Below are positions 26,420 through 36,842 of a DNA stretch of 64,000 bases, piece by piece. Positions within the stretch are counted from its first letter, which is position 1; every line of letters starts with the position of its first letter. The notes beneath the pieces are model-generated. The model was not told the origin of the DNA. It saw nothing but the letters and a program-made list of their open reading frames with translations, and did not search any database. The translations under genes and the position numbers were made by a program. Origin of the DNA: Jeotgalibaca ciconiae (GTDB lineage Bacteria > Bacillota > Bacilli > Lactobacillales > Aerococcaceae); assembly GCF_003955755.1 (NCBI RefSeq), contig NZ_CP034465.1, positions 868,001-932,000 on the forward strand, in the 5' to 3' direction.

Positions 26420-28390
26420 ATGTCAAAAGAAAAATTAAGCATGGAAAGTCTTTTTGATTTGAAGAGTTTAAGTCAGCCCGTTGCCTGGGGGGATTTAATT
26501 TTTTATATTGAAACCACACCAAATAAAGAAGAAAACAGTTATCATTCTACTATTTACAGTATTGATCGTGTTACGAAGGAACGCCGTAAATGGGGAGACG
26601 GCGGCACACGGCAAGTTGGGCTAAAGGTTTCACCGAACAAAAAATATCTTTCCTATTTAAGTAATAATAACAAAGAAAAAAAGATGCAAGTCATGTTGAT
26701 GCCGTTAGATGGCGGTAGCGCCTTTGCTTTAACTGATGAAAAAGAAGGCGTTTCAAATTATCTTTGGATGAATAATAGTGCTTCGATCTATTATCAAACG
26801 ACAGAACTTAACGAAAAAGAAGACGATAAAGTTCCAGCAGAGAAAAAGCTTCCAACTCCGACAGAAATTAATAAACTTACCTACAAATTGGATGGCATGG
26901 GTATTTTGCCGCAAGACCGAACTTATTTCATAAAAAAAATCAGTGTTGCGACTGAAGATGTACAGACGATTATGAAAGAAGAACATCCGATTCGTTTAAG
27001 TTACGTTTCAAACGACGAGCGTTACTTATTGTTTGGTGACGATCTAGATCCGGAAGATGAATGGAGCTATGGGAGCACGATTTATTATTACGATTTATCT
27101 AGTAAAGAAAAGCGTTCTTTAACGACTTCTATTCCAAAAGGGAGTTTTTACTTTGGTTCGATGTCTGATAAAGAAGATTATCTGCTCTTATTAGGAAATG
27201 GATTCGAGCATGCATTTGTTAGCTTGAATAAAGTATACGGTTACGATATGAAAGATCACAAACTTACTTGTTTGACAGATGAATTAGACATTGAAGTGAG
27301 CGATACAATCGTTGCCGATTTTCAACAAGGCGCGAGCGGCATCCCTTTAACATGGCTGAATGAAGATGAATTTTTGTTTTCAGCAACTTATCATGGAAAA
27401 ATACAGCTGTATAAAGGAAATCGCCAAGGTGAAACACAGATTCTTTTTGACCGCCAAATGCATTTGACAGATGGTTATTATGTAGAAGGCACTTCTGAAT
27501 TTATTACTACTTTTTCAACTCTGACAATCACGAGCGAACTCGGAGTCATTAACCTCGAAACAGCTGAATTGGAAATTATCTATCAACCAAATAAGAAATA
27601 TTTTGAAACACATGAAGTTATTGAACCCGAACGCTTTTGGTATAAAGGAGCAGATCAATGGGATATCCAAGGTTGGTATCTGCCGCCAGTTGAAAAACGA
27701 CCAAACCATCCTGCTGTTCTTTATGTCCATGGTGGACCTCAAGTATGCTATGGGGAATCTTTCTTTCATGAAATGCAAGTACTGGCTGCCGACGGTTACG
27801 GTGTAATCATGTTGAATCCGCGAGGCGGTAATGGTTATGGACAAGAGTTCGTGGCTTCGATTTTAGGAGATTATGGAAATAAGGATTACGAAGATTTGAT
27901 GTTAGGCACGACCCATGTCCTTAATGAGCATCCTGAAATTGATGCGAGCCATTTATATGTAGCTGGCGGCAGTTATGGCGGCTTTATGACGAACTGGATT
28001 GTCGGACACACAGACCGCTTCCGTGCAGCTATTTCACAGCGTTCAATTTCTAACTGGATTAGTTTTTATGGTACAAGTGATATCGGTGCCTTCTTCGTTG
28101 AATTCCAATTGCAACGTGATTTATCAGATATGGAAGGTTTATGGAAAATGTCACCATTAGCCTACGCGAAAAATGCAAAAATACCTATCTTGATGATGCA
28201 CAGTGATCAAGATTTACGTTGTCCAATGGAACAAGCAGAGCAATTTTATGTGGCAATGAAGAAAAATGACGTCGATACAAAATTAATTACGTTCCCGCAA
28301 TCCAATCACGGACTTTCCCGGAACGGATTACCTAATCTACGCATGAAACGCTTTGATGCGATGATGGATTGGTTGAAGAAATATCAGTAG
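26420..28390 (+). CDS. S9-family prolyl oligopeptidase-type peptidase
   Basis: A 656-residue alpha/beta hydrolase peptidase with an N-terminal beta-propeller-like region and a C-terminal catalytic domain. The nucleophile is in GGSYGGF (about residue 518), the acid is D596 in HSDQDLRCP and the histidine is near 629 in SNHGLS. No signal peptide is present, so it is cytoplasmic. It probably trims or removes acylated residues from short peptides. The start at 26420 has ATAGGAGGT upstream; an upstream in-frame ATG lacks it. Confidence 0.9.
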   Translation: MSKEKLSMESLFDLKSLSQPVAWGDLIFYIETTPNKEENSYHSTIYSIDRVTKERRKWGDGGTRQVGLKVSPNKKYLSYLSNNNKEKKMQVMLMPLDGGSAFALTDEKEGVSNYLWMNNSASIYYQTTELNEKEDDKVPAEKKLPTPTEINKLTYKLDGMGILPQDRTYFIKKISVATEDVQTIMKEEHPIRLSYVSNDERYLLFGDDLDPEDEWSYGSTIYYYDLSSKEKRSLTTSIPKGSFYFGSMSDKEDYLLLLGNGFEHAFVSLNKVYGYDMKDHKLTCLTDELDIEVSDTIVADFQQGASGIPLTWLNEDEFLFSATYHGKIQLYKGNRQGETQILFDRQMHLTDGYYVEGTSEFITTFSTLTITSELGVINLETAELEIIYQPNKKYFETHEVIEPERFWYKGADQWDIQGWYLPPVEKRPNHPAVLYVHGGPQVCYGESFFHEMQVLAADGYGVIMLNPRGGNGYGQEFVASILGDYGNKDYEDLMLGTTHVLNEHPEIDASHLYVAGGSYGGFMTNWIVGHTDRFRAAISQRSISNWISFYGTSDIGAFFVEFQLQRDLSDMEGLWKMSPLAYAKNAKIPILMMHSDQDLRCPMEQAEQFYVAMKKNDVDTKLITFPQSNHGLSRNGLPNLRMKRFDAMMDWLKKYQ

Positions 28391-28475
28391 CTACCGATGG
28401 AAAAGGCTTGAATTATGGATATGCTGACTTTGAAGAGTTGGACTTTTTTTAGGAGAGAAGAAATTCTCTCTTTTT

Positions 28476-28635
28476 TATAGACTAGGGGATTATAAGTTCA
28501 GCCATCAATGTCTAGCTCCCAAGTCCTGACCTAGTGAAAAAAAGATAAATTTGCCCCATTGCGCGCTTCGCTGCTCATTCAGGGTCAAATTTCCTATTTT
28601 TTCATAGGTCAAGGCGGACTTGTCCGCTTTTCTTA
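28476..28635 (+). repeat. Dispersed intergenic repeat family 1, copy 1
   Basis: A 160-bp unit beginning TATAGACTAGGGG and ending in the palindrome GCGGACTTGTCCGC plus CTTTTCTTA. It is nearly identical to 40129-40289. Internally it has near-complementary AAATTTGCCC and GGGTCAAATTT arms and a CCTA / TAGG mini-stem. It lies downstream of the S9 peptidase gene. Confidence 0.9.
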
Positions 28636-28641
28636 TTTGAT

Positions 28642-28785
28642 TTCATCTAGTGGAGAGCTGTCTGGTGTTCACTAGATGTTAATAAAGGTGAATCTCATTA
28701 AGTGACAAGCGCTGGGTTCCTCCACTAGATGAGAATCAGTATTTATCTCATCTAGTGACGAAAGATTTGCTGATTACTGGATGAA
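28642..28785. repeat. Array of alternately inverted arms at 26-27 bp pitch
   Basis: CATCTAGTG-type arms alternate in orientation: forward at 28644, reverse at 28670, forward (degenerate CATTAAGTG) at 28696, reverse at 28723, forward at 28749 and a reverse two-mismatch arm (TACTGGATG) at 28775. The steps are 26, 26, 27, 26 and 26 bases. It fills the space between family 1 repeat copy 1 and the glycerol kinase terminator. It has the same architecture as 18877-19026 with a different arm sequence. Confidence 0.82.
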
Positions 28786-28836
28786 ATAATGAAAATATGG
28801 CTTGAGATAGCACGCCTTAAAAAAAGCAAAAATACA

Positions 28837-28882
28837 AAAAAGCTCGTTCACAGCGTTAATGAGACGTTGAACAAGCTTTTTC
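28837..28882 (-). terminator. Terminator of the glycerol operon
   Basis: Arms AAAAAGCTCGTTCA and TGAACAAGCTTTTT with further internal pairing. The minus strand continues TTTTTTGTATTTTTG. Confidence 0.82.
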
Positions 28883-28967
28883 TGTTTGCTTAGTAAAGTA
28901 GAGACTATTGAGCTTTCTTTTCCCAGTAGTTCGAGCGCCTCTTCTTCATCACTCTCAAGATTTTTTA

Positions 28968-30488
<1,521 letters not shown>

Positions 30489-32312
30489 TTATTTCAAATA
30501 AGCTAGTTCTGTTTCTGCTATTTGCTTATCTAATTCTGTAAGGTGTTTTTCTTTTGTAGATGAATCCCACTCAAAATACTCGGCCATTGCGTCCACCACA
30601 GGGTGTTTAATTACATTCAAGCGGTCACTCATAAATAACAGATAATTGGTTCTTCTCATAAAATAATCGACGGGTGTAAGAACCATTTCTTTTTCCAGCG
30701 CGTACCGTAATGATAGTGATTCACTCATCGATAACCTTGGAAATGGTTTTCTCCTTCTATCAGAAAAAATGACGATTGCATTCGAACCATATAACTCAAC
30801 AATAAATTTTGCCTCGTCTTTTTCGAAACCTTCACTAACGCCGATATCAATCAACTTCTTTATTTCTTCTTCAACCATTTCCGGATCCAACTTTCCTCCT
30901 GAAACAGGATATTTACTTGAATCAATTAGTTCGACTACTTTTCCTTTTTGAGCAAATAATTCAGTAATCTTTTCCATTGCCCCTTTTGCCATGAGCCGAT
31001 AGTCGGTTAACTTTCCTCCTGCTAAGGTTAACAGCCCACCTTCTTCCACAGTTAAGTCACTGCCTCTTGATATAGCAGAAGGATTTATTGCTGTATTTTC
31101 TCCAATTATCTCCGCTTCATGAATCACTTTTTCTACTTCCTCCCTTGAAGCATGGTTTTCTAAAAACTTCTCCACTGTTTTGACAATCTTGGTAAAGCTG
31201 TCATCACTGAGATTCTTTTTCTGTCCACCGTTGTAAACAGAATCTTTATTGTTTGCAATCAATGGGCGTATGCCAGCCCAACTAGCTTCAATATCTCCAA
31301 GAGTTATGTTTGCCTTCGGATAACGATTATTTATAATTTCTAATAGGTAATTCACATCTTCTTGCGTAATCTTTGGCTGCTTTAAGTCTCCATGATAATC
31401 TGTATCTGTCGTACCAAAGTACGTTTTACTTTCTCGTGGAATAACAAAGATCATTCGTCCGTCTTGTTTATCTGTGTCAAAATAAGTTGCATGTGTCACG
31501 TTTAGTTTTTCTTTATCAACGACTAAATGTACTCCTTTTGTCGGGCGCATTTGAGGTGTATGAGAAATTGCATGATCCAGCTTTCTAACTTCATCCACCC
31601 AAGGGCCAGCAGCATTCATAACGAAATCGGCTTGAATCGTAAATTCTTCCTTTGTCAATTCATCTTTAGCTAGAACCCCGTTCACTCTTCCAAGTTCATC
31701 ATGAAGAATTTGGCTTGCTTTTACACGACTAACCGCAACTGCCCCATCCTCGACAGCTTGCTTGATATTCTCAATAACCAGTCTCGAATCATTGTTTTGG
31801 TAATCCAGATAAGCACCTGCACCAAGTAGATTTTCTGATTGCAAATGAGGCTCTCTTTCTAACACTTCTTCCTTTGTCAAAAGAGAGTTGCGATATCTAT
31901 TATTTGAAATTCCAGCCAACTGATCATACAAATCCATTGCCACTTTTAAGGAAAACATCGTAAAAGTCGTTTCAGGCTCATCATAAACAGGTAAGAGCAT
32001 GGGTGCTGCTCTAGGAATATGCGGAGCAATTTTCTGAATAATGGCACGTTCCCGAACCGTATCAGAAACTACTTCTACATCAAATTGCTTTAAATAACGA
32101 ATTCCACCATGAACTAATTTTGTGGAACGAGAGGATGTTCCTTCTGAAAAATCTTGCATATCAATCAAAGCCGTTCGCAGACCTGATGCGGCAGCTTGCA
32201 ATGCAACTCCTGCACCCGTTATCCCTCCGCCAATAATGACTAAATCAAACCTCTCATTTTTAAGTATTTCAATTAATTGATATCGCTGCTTGTATCCAAA
32301 CAAATGCCTCAT
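30489..32312 (-). CDS. glpO: Alpha-glycerophosphate oxidase/dehydrogenase
   Basis: A 607-residue FAD-dependent glycerol-3-phosphate oxidoreductase. DLVIIGGGITGAG near 24-36 binds FAD. The length and the extra Lys/Glu-rich segment around residues 350-400 match GlpO of streptococci and enterococci, which passes electrons to O2 and makes H2O2. GlpD-type dehydrogenases lack this segment. It is first in the operon with glpK. A possible cre overlaps the leader. Confidence 0.9.
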   Translation of the reverse strand: MRHLFGYKQRYQLIEILKNERFDLVIIGGGITGAGVALQAAASGLRTALIDMQDFSEGTSSRSTKLVHGGIRYLKQFDVEVVSDTVRERAIIQKIAPHIPRAAPMLLPVYDEPETTFTMFSLKVAMDLYDQLAGISNNRYRNSLLTKEEVLEREPHLQSENLLGAGAYLDYQNNDSRLVIENIKQAVEDGAVAVSRVKASQILHDELGRVNGVLAKDELTKEEFTIQADFVMNAAGPWVDEVRKLDHAISHTPQMRPTKGVHLVVDKEKLNVTHATYFDTDKQDGRMIFVIPRESKTYFGTTDTDYHGDLKQPKITQEDVNYLLEIINNRYPKANITLGDIEASWAGIRPLIANNKDSVYNGGQKKNLSDDSFTKIVKTVEKFLENHASREEVEKVIHEAEIIGENTAINPSAISRGSDLTVEEGGLLTLAGGKLTDYRLMAKGAMEKITELFAQKGKVVELIDSSKYPVSGGKLDPEMVEEEIKKLIDIGVSEGFEKDEAKFIVELYGSNAIVIFSDRRRKPFPRLSMSESLSLRYALEKEMVLTPVDYFMRRTNYLLFMSDRLNVIKHPVVDAMAEYFEWDSSTKEKHLTELDKQIAETELAYLK

Positions 32313-32317
32313 CCCCT

Positions 32318-32331
32318 TTTAAGCGTTTTCT
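32318..32331 (-). promoter_or_regulatory. Possible cre site before glpO
   Basis: AGAAAACGCTTAAA on the minus strand matches the CcpA cre core AAACGCTT with two end mismatches. It lies just upstream of the glpO start codon, consistent with catabolite repression by roadblock. Inferred from motif only. Confidence 0.45.
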
Positions 32332-32409
32332 TACTTAATCAAATTCTACCAAACTTATCGAAAAAATGGTCATCGGATTGCTTAGTGATTTAAAGAGAAT
32401 CGTTCTACA

Positions 32410-32453
32410 CAAATAAACAGACTCAAAGAAAATTCTTCGAGTCTGTTTATTTG
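32410..32453 (-). terminator. Terminator of dapB
   Basis: Arms CAAATAAACAGACTC / GAGTCTGTTTATTTG with a 14-base loop, a long stem usable on both strands. Confidence 0.88.
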
Positions 32454-32466
32454 TGATACTTAATAA

Positions 32467-33177
32467 TCATGATTCAAATAAGACGTCATTCATATCATAA
32501 AATCCAACTTTTTGGTCGCTTAACCATCTTGCCCCATTTAAGGCACCTACGGCAAATATCTTCTTAGAAAATGCCTGATGTTTAATGGTAAGGACTTCGT
32601 CTTGTCCTGCAAAAAGAACTTCGTGTTCGCCTACAATGCTTCCACCACGAACCGCATGAACGCCAATTTCTTTATCTGTACGTTTAGCAACACCTTCGCG
32701 ACCATAGACAAAATCATAATTTAACGTTTCATTAATTGTGTTGGCAAACATTTTCGCTGTTCCAGAAGGGGCATCTTCTTTCCAACGGTGATGTTTTTCA
32801 ATAATTTCAATATCAAAATAATCTTTTAAAATAGGGGAGTAATCTTTTAGAATACGGTTCATCAAGATAACACCCAGACTATAGTTCGCACTTAATAAAA
32901 CAGGAACTTCCTTACTTAATTGATTGATTCTTTCTTCCTGTTCTTCAGAATAGCCTGTTGTCGCAATAACAACTGGAACCTTATGCGTTGTTGCATATTC
33001 GATAATCGTATCCAAATTAGCAGGGTTAGAAAAATCAAGTAAGACGTCTACTTTTTCCTGATAATCTGCTAAAGAGGAATCATATTCTGGAGCAAAAATA
33101 GCTAGTTCATCGTCTACTTGAATGGATTCTTCGACAACTTTCCCCATTGCTCCATAACCTACAAGACCAATTTTCAA
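32467..33177 (-). CDS. dapB: 4-hydroxy-tetrahydrodipicolinate reductase
   Basis: A 236-residue DapB, shorter than the common 255-270. The NAD(P) loop is VGYGAMGK (residues 5-12) and the catalytic region is EKHHRWKEDAPSGTA (about 130-144). It reduces the dapA product toward diaminopimelate and lysine. It overlaps the dapA stop by four bases and is last in the operon, followed by a terminator. Confidence 0.93.
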   Translation of the reverse strand: MKIGLVGYGAMGKVVEESIQVDDELAIFAPEYDSSLADYQEKVDVLLDFSNPANLDTIIEYATTHKVPVVIATTGYSEEQEERINQLSKEVPVLLSANYSLGVILMNRILKDYSPILKDYFDIEIIEKHHRWKEDAPSGTAKMFANTINETLNYDFVYGREGVAKRTDKEIGVHAVRGGSIVGEHEVLFAGQDEVLTIKHQAFSKKIFAVGALNGARWLSDQKVGFYDMNDVLFES

Positions 33178-34055
33178 GATAATACCTCCTTATATTTATC
33201 AATCGTGGCAACTAATTTTCTATAATTGGGTTCATCCATTTCTCCTAAAGGCATACGCAACGGCCCCACTTCAAAACCTAATTCATTCATCGCGTGTTTT
33301 ACAGGAATGGGATTCGTTTCACAGAACAATACATCTACTAAATCAAGATATCCGGTTTGAATTGCTAACGCTTCTTTTTGTTTACCTTCTAGATATAACG
33401 TAACCAAATCATGGACTTCTTTTGGCATGATATTTGCCCAAACACTGATAACCCCTCTTGCACCTAAACTTAACATAGGGATAATAATGTCATCATTACC
33501 GCTGTACATGACAAAATCTTCGCTTAACAATGGCGCTAACTTCACTGCATAACTGATATCCCCGGAAGCTTCTTTTATTCCGTTGATATTCGGATGTTTG
33601 GACAGCACTTCAACCACAGCTGGAGATAAACTACATCCCGTTCGCCCAGGTACATTATAGAGAATAATCGGAACGTTCACGCTGTTAGCAATCAATTCAA
33701 AGTGGCGAATCATCCCACCGTCGTTTGCTCGGTTATAGTAAGGAGTCACGACTAGCAACATATCTGCGCCGTTTTCTGCAAAAGCTTTGCTGTTTTCCAC
33801 TGCGGTGCTGGTATTATTACTGCCACTCCCAACAACTAGCGGCACACGTTTCGCTATTTTTTCAGCAGCAAAAGCCACTAGTTCTTTCTCTTCCTCAAAA
33901 GTCATCGTTGATGCTTCCCCGGTAGTGCCTAAAAGAACAATGCCGTCTGTTTTATTTTCGATATGATACTCAATCAGTTCGCCCATTTTGTCAAAGTTGA
34001 TACTGCCATCTTCATTCATGGGAGTAATAATTGCTACTAAAGATCCACTTAACAT
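33174..34055 (-). CDS. dapA: 4-hydroxy-tetrahydrodipicolinate synthase
   Basis: A 293-residue DapA of usual length. LLGTTGE (41-47) and YNVPGRTG (133-140) form the active site and Lys 161 in GIKEASGD is the Schiff-base residue. It condenses pyruvate with aspartate semialdehyde. It lies 25 bases after lysA and ahead of dapB, and the RBS GGAGGATG precedes its start. Confidence 0.95.
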   Translation of the reverse strand: MLSGSLVAIITPMNEDGSINFDKMGELIEYHIENKTDGIVLLGTTGEASTMTFEEEKELVAFAAEKIAKRVPLVVGSGSNNTSTAVENSKAFAENGADMLLVVTPYYNRANDGGMIRHFELIANSVNVPIILYNVPGRTGCSLSPAVVEVLSKHPNINGIKEASGDISYAVKLAPLLSEDFVMYSGNDDIIIPMLSLGARGVISVWANIMPKEVHDLVTLYLEGKQKEALAIQTGYLDLVDVLFCETNPIPVKHAMNELGFEVGPLRMPLGEMDEPNYRKLVATIDKYKEVLS

Positions 34056-34080
34056 TTTGTCATCCTCCGTCTTCTATTTG

Positions 34081-35331
34081 TTATTCTCGTACATCATTTC
34101 TCAATAAATCCACTAGTGTTTGTCTTCTGACAATTTCTTTTACTTGGCCATTTTTTACAAAAATAACTGCAGGTGTTGTGCTGCGATTATAGTTGCTGCT
34201 CATAGAATAACCATAAGCTCCTGTAGCATAAACAACTAATAAATCACCCTTTTTAACGGGAGGAAGATAAGTATCTTGAATCAGGACATCTCCGGATTCA
34301 CAATATTTACCGGCAACCGTAACCAGTTCTGTTTTTTCCGCATCCATGTTCGTAGCTATATCACAGGAATACTTTGCTTGATAAAGACTTGGACGAATAT
34401 TATCCGCCATCCCACCATCTACAAAATAATAAGTTTTATTCGGTGTTTTCTTTTGGTATCCTACTTCATATAAGGTGTAACCCGCTTCCGCCACTAAACT
34501 TCTGCCCGGTTCGATGACCAATTCTTTAATGCTTACTTCTTCTTTTGTTAAAATTTCATCGAGATAAGTTAATAAGTGGTTCATTGTTTCTTCAATGCCT
34601 AACGGCTGATCTTCTTCTGTATAACGAACCCCAAAGCCCCCGCCAAGATTTAAAGTAAGCGGCTCATTGAAATCTTTCAAATAGGAAACCATCTTGTCAA
34701 TCGCTGCATACCAAGCATCCATTTCAAAAATCTGGGAACCAATGTGGACATGAAATCCTTCCAAAACAAGATATTCTTGCTGGTCAAGAATCGTTAAGCA
34801 TTCTTTAAAATCATCACTTTCATAAGCTATTCCGAACTTGGAATCAATATGAGTCGTCACGATATATTCATGGGTATGCGCCTCAATTCCTACATTTAAA
34901 CGGAACATAATTTTCATTTTTTGTTGATATTCCTTCGCCAATTCGCTCAGTTCTGCTAATTCCATTACATTATCACAAACAATATGCTCCACCCCCGCTT
35001 CAAAAGCCATGCGAAGCTCTTCAGTAGATTTATTATTACCGTGAAAATGGATTTTATTGACTGGGACATTCGATTGAAGCGCCGTATATAATTCCCCTGC
35101 GCTTACGACATCGACACCAAAACCATATTCGTGAACGAGATTCATCATTCCTATTGTTTGAAATGCCTTAGAAGCATATAAAATTTTAGTCGGAAATTTT
35201 TCCGATTTAAAGGATTGTTTGTAGCTCTGTAAGTTATTCTCTAATTGTTCTTGGTCATATACATAAAGTGGTGTACCATATTGTGCAACCAAATTTGTTG
35301 CTGGTACCCCTCCGATTTTTAATTCACTCAT
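34081..35331 (-). CDS. lysA: Diaminopimelate decarboxylase
   Basis: A 416-residue PLP enzyme. Lys 55 in LYASKAF is the PLP lysine, with GGGFGVRY, EPGRSLVAEAG and CESGDVL further on. It decarboxylates meso-DAP to lysine. It is the first gene after the riboswitch terminator. Having the last biosynthetic enzyme lead the operon with dapA and dapB fits control by lysine. Confidence 0.95.
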   Translation of the reverse strand: MSELKIGGVPATNLVAQYGTPLYVYDQEQLENNLQSYKQSFKSEKFPTKILYASKAFQTIGMMNLVHEYGFGVDVVSAGELYTALQSNVPVNKIHFHGNNKSTEELRMAFEAGVEHIVCDNVMELAELSELAKEYQQKMKIMFRLNVGIEAHTHEYIVTTHIDSKFGIAYESDDFKECLTILDQQEYLVLEGFHVHIGSQIFEMDAWYAAIDKMVSYLKDFNEPLTLNLGGGFGVRYTEEDQPLGIEETMNHLLTYLDEILTKEEVSIKELVIEPGRSLVAEAGYTLYEVGYQKKTPNKTYYFVDGGMADNIRPSLYQAKYSCDIATNMDAEKTELVTVAGKYCESGDVLIQDTYLPPVKKGDLLVVYATGAYGYSMSSNYNRSTTPAVIFVKNGQVKEIVRRQTLVDLLRNDVRE

Positions 35332-35352
35332 TTTTTTCCTCCCATTTCATAC

Positions 35353-35376
35353 AAAAAAGACGCCATCACTGGCGCC
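35353..35376 (-). terminator. Riboswitch-controlled terminator
   Basis: GGCGCCA / TGGCGTC stem followed by TTTTTT on the minus strand, between the lysine aptamer and lysA. Confidence 0.82.
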
Positions 35377-35398
35377 TTTTTATTGTGTACAAACTGTT

Positions 35399-35574
35399 GT
35401 AGACAAATTTTTTAGCACCACCACTTTTACAAGCAGGAGTGATATAGGTATTTCCCATATCCCCACAGCTAAAATTTGCCAATTTTAACCGTTCGGCAAT
35501 GATTACCTTTCATACATGATCGCCGAATGCCTTCTCCGATGTATTACTCATTTACATTGCTACCTCTATCTATA
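35399..35574 (-). promoter_or_regulatory. Lysine riboswitch (L box)
   Basis: On the minus strand the leader holds GATAGAGGTAGC, ATGAGTAA, GGAGAAGGCATTCGGCG, GAAAGGTAATCATTGCCG and GCTGTGGGG in the order of the L box. P1 can form as TAGAT with GTCTA. A promoter and a downstream terminator frame it. Sensing of lysine with transcription attenuation of lysA-dapA-dapB follows from the class. Confidence 0.85.
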
Positions 35575-35583
35575 TGTTCTATT

Positions 35584-35612
35584 AGATTAACATTAACATC
35601 TCTAATTGTCCA
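35584..35612 (-). promoter_or_regulatory. Promoter of the lysine operon
   Basis: TGGACA and TAATCT with a 17-base spacer on the minus strand, just upstream of the aptamer. Confidence 0.6.
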
Positions 35613-35626
35613 CTCATTATTTAATT

Positions 35627-36646
35627 TTATCGATCTACTCGTGCATCATGTGTCATTGTGCGTTCAGTTTGTTCTACAGTAAATGGCGAGACATCACCAT
35701 AAATGGTGTGTTTCAATGATGACAATGCAGTTGCAAAGTTAATGGTATATTCTGGATCGTAACCATCTAAAATCCCATGCAATACACCTGCTGCAAAGGC
35801 ATCTCCACCACCAATGCGGTCAATAATGTGGTCCATGTCTTGAACCTTGGAATAGTAAGTAATACCTTCTTTCCAAAATGCACCTTGCAAAGTATTGTGT
35901 GTTGCGGAAATAACATTACGGATTGTTGCATAAAATATTTGAATGTTTGGGTATAATTCATGTATTTTTCCAAAGTAGTAATCCAATTCTTCAATTCGGC
36001 TCGTAGAGTTATCTGCATCTAACTCTTTTACTCCCAAGAAGTTAATTGCGTCTAATTTTCCTGCTGAAAGATAATCAACATATGGCAATACACGTTTCAA
36101 GAATGCACCACACTCTTCTACACTCCACAATTTTGATCGAAAGTTAACATCAAAGTTAACGACTAATCCTCTTTCTTTTGCAGCCTTTATTAACTCATAA
36201 GTAATTTCTGCACAATTGGGCGACAAAGCTGCCGTAATACCGGTTATATGTAACATTGTTTTGCCTTCTAATAGTTTATCAATATTAATTTCATCAATTG
36301 TCATCTCTGCAATAGCAGAATGAGCTCGGTCATATATAATATTTGCCGCACGTGGACCTGCACCCGCTTCTAGATAGTAAGAACCGATACGATTGCCTCC
36401 ATAAATGACGTCACTTGCATCTACTCCATATTTTTGCGTATGTTTGATAGCAGTTTGTCCTAATTGATTATTTGGTACCTTTGTAAAATAAGTTGTCTTG
36501 TGACCTAAGTTACTTAAGTTGATTGCAACGTTCGCTTCCGCTCCACCATAATTTAAATTTAAACTAATTGTATCGTAAAAATGAACACCGACTTGAGTAG
36601 ATAGACGTACTAATGTTTCACCAACACACAAAATATTCTGATTCAT
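35627..36646 (-). CDS. kdgK: 2-keto-3-deoxygluconate kinase (PfkB family)
   Basis: A 339-residue PfkB sugar kinase. The substrate side shows GGAEANVAINLSNLG near 34-48 and GAGPRAANIIYDRAHSA near 114-130, typical of KDG kinases, and the catalytic base lies in DRIGGGDAFAAG (near 280-291). It makes KDPG from KDG. It stands divergently placed from no other gene but close to the IclR gene, and the operator at 36731 lies in its leader. The aldolase is not in the window. Confidence 0.88.
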   Translation of the reverse strand: MNQNILCVGETLVRLSTQVGVHFYDTISLNLNYGGAEANVAINLSNLGHKTTYFTKVPNNQLGQTAIKHTQKYGVDASDVIYGGNRIGSYYLEAGAGPRAANIIYDRAHSAIAEMTIDEINIDKLLEGKTMLHITGITAALSPNCAEITYELIKAAKERGLVVNFDVNFRSKLWSVEECGAFLKRVLPYVDYLSAGKLDAINFLGVKELDADNSTSRIEELDYYFGKIHELYPNIQIFYATIRNVISATHNTLQGAFWKEGITYYSKVQDMDHIIDRIGGGDAFAAGVLHGILDGYDPEYTINFATALSSLKHTIYGDVSPFTVEQTERTMTHDARVDR

Positions 36647-36730
36647 TCCTGACCCTCATTTTCTTTGTATTTTTGTTTACATAAATCTTATGATTACGAT
36701 TCCAATTCTCTTTTTTAAAAACCTCTTTAA

Positions 36731-36745
36731 TTTCCAAATAGGAAA
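36731..36745. promoter_or_regulatory. IclR/KdgR-type operator upstream of kdgK
   Basis: TTTCCAAATAGGAAA is a TTTCC-N5-GGAAA palindrome. A weaker copy TTTTTAAATAAGAAA starts 20 bases away at 36751. The same pattern occurs near kduI and before the TauE gene. Confidence 0.65.
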
Positions 36746-36786
36746 ACAGATTTTTAAATAAGAAATCTCTCTTATATTATAAAACA

Positions 36787-36842
36787 TAAAAGAGAACAGG
36801 ACAACCCAATTTCATTAAAAAATGAGTCCCTGTTCTCTTTTA
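36787..36842. terminator. Terminator at the IclR gene end
   Basis: AAAAGAGAACAGG and CCTGTTCTCTTTT arms around a 29-base loop, overlapping the IclR stop codon. Confidence 0.75.
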
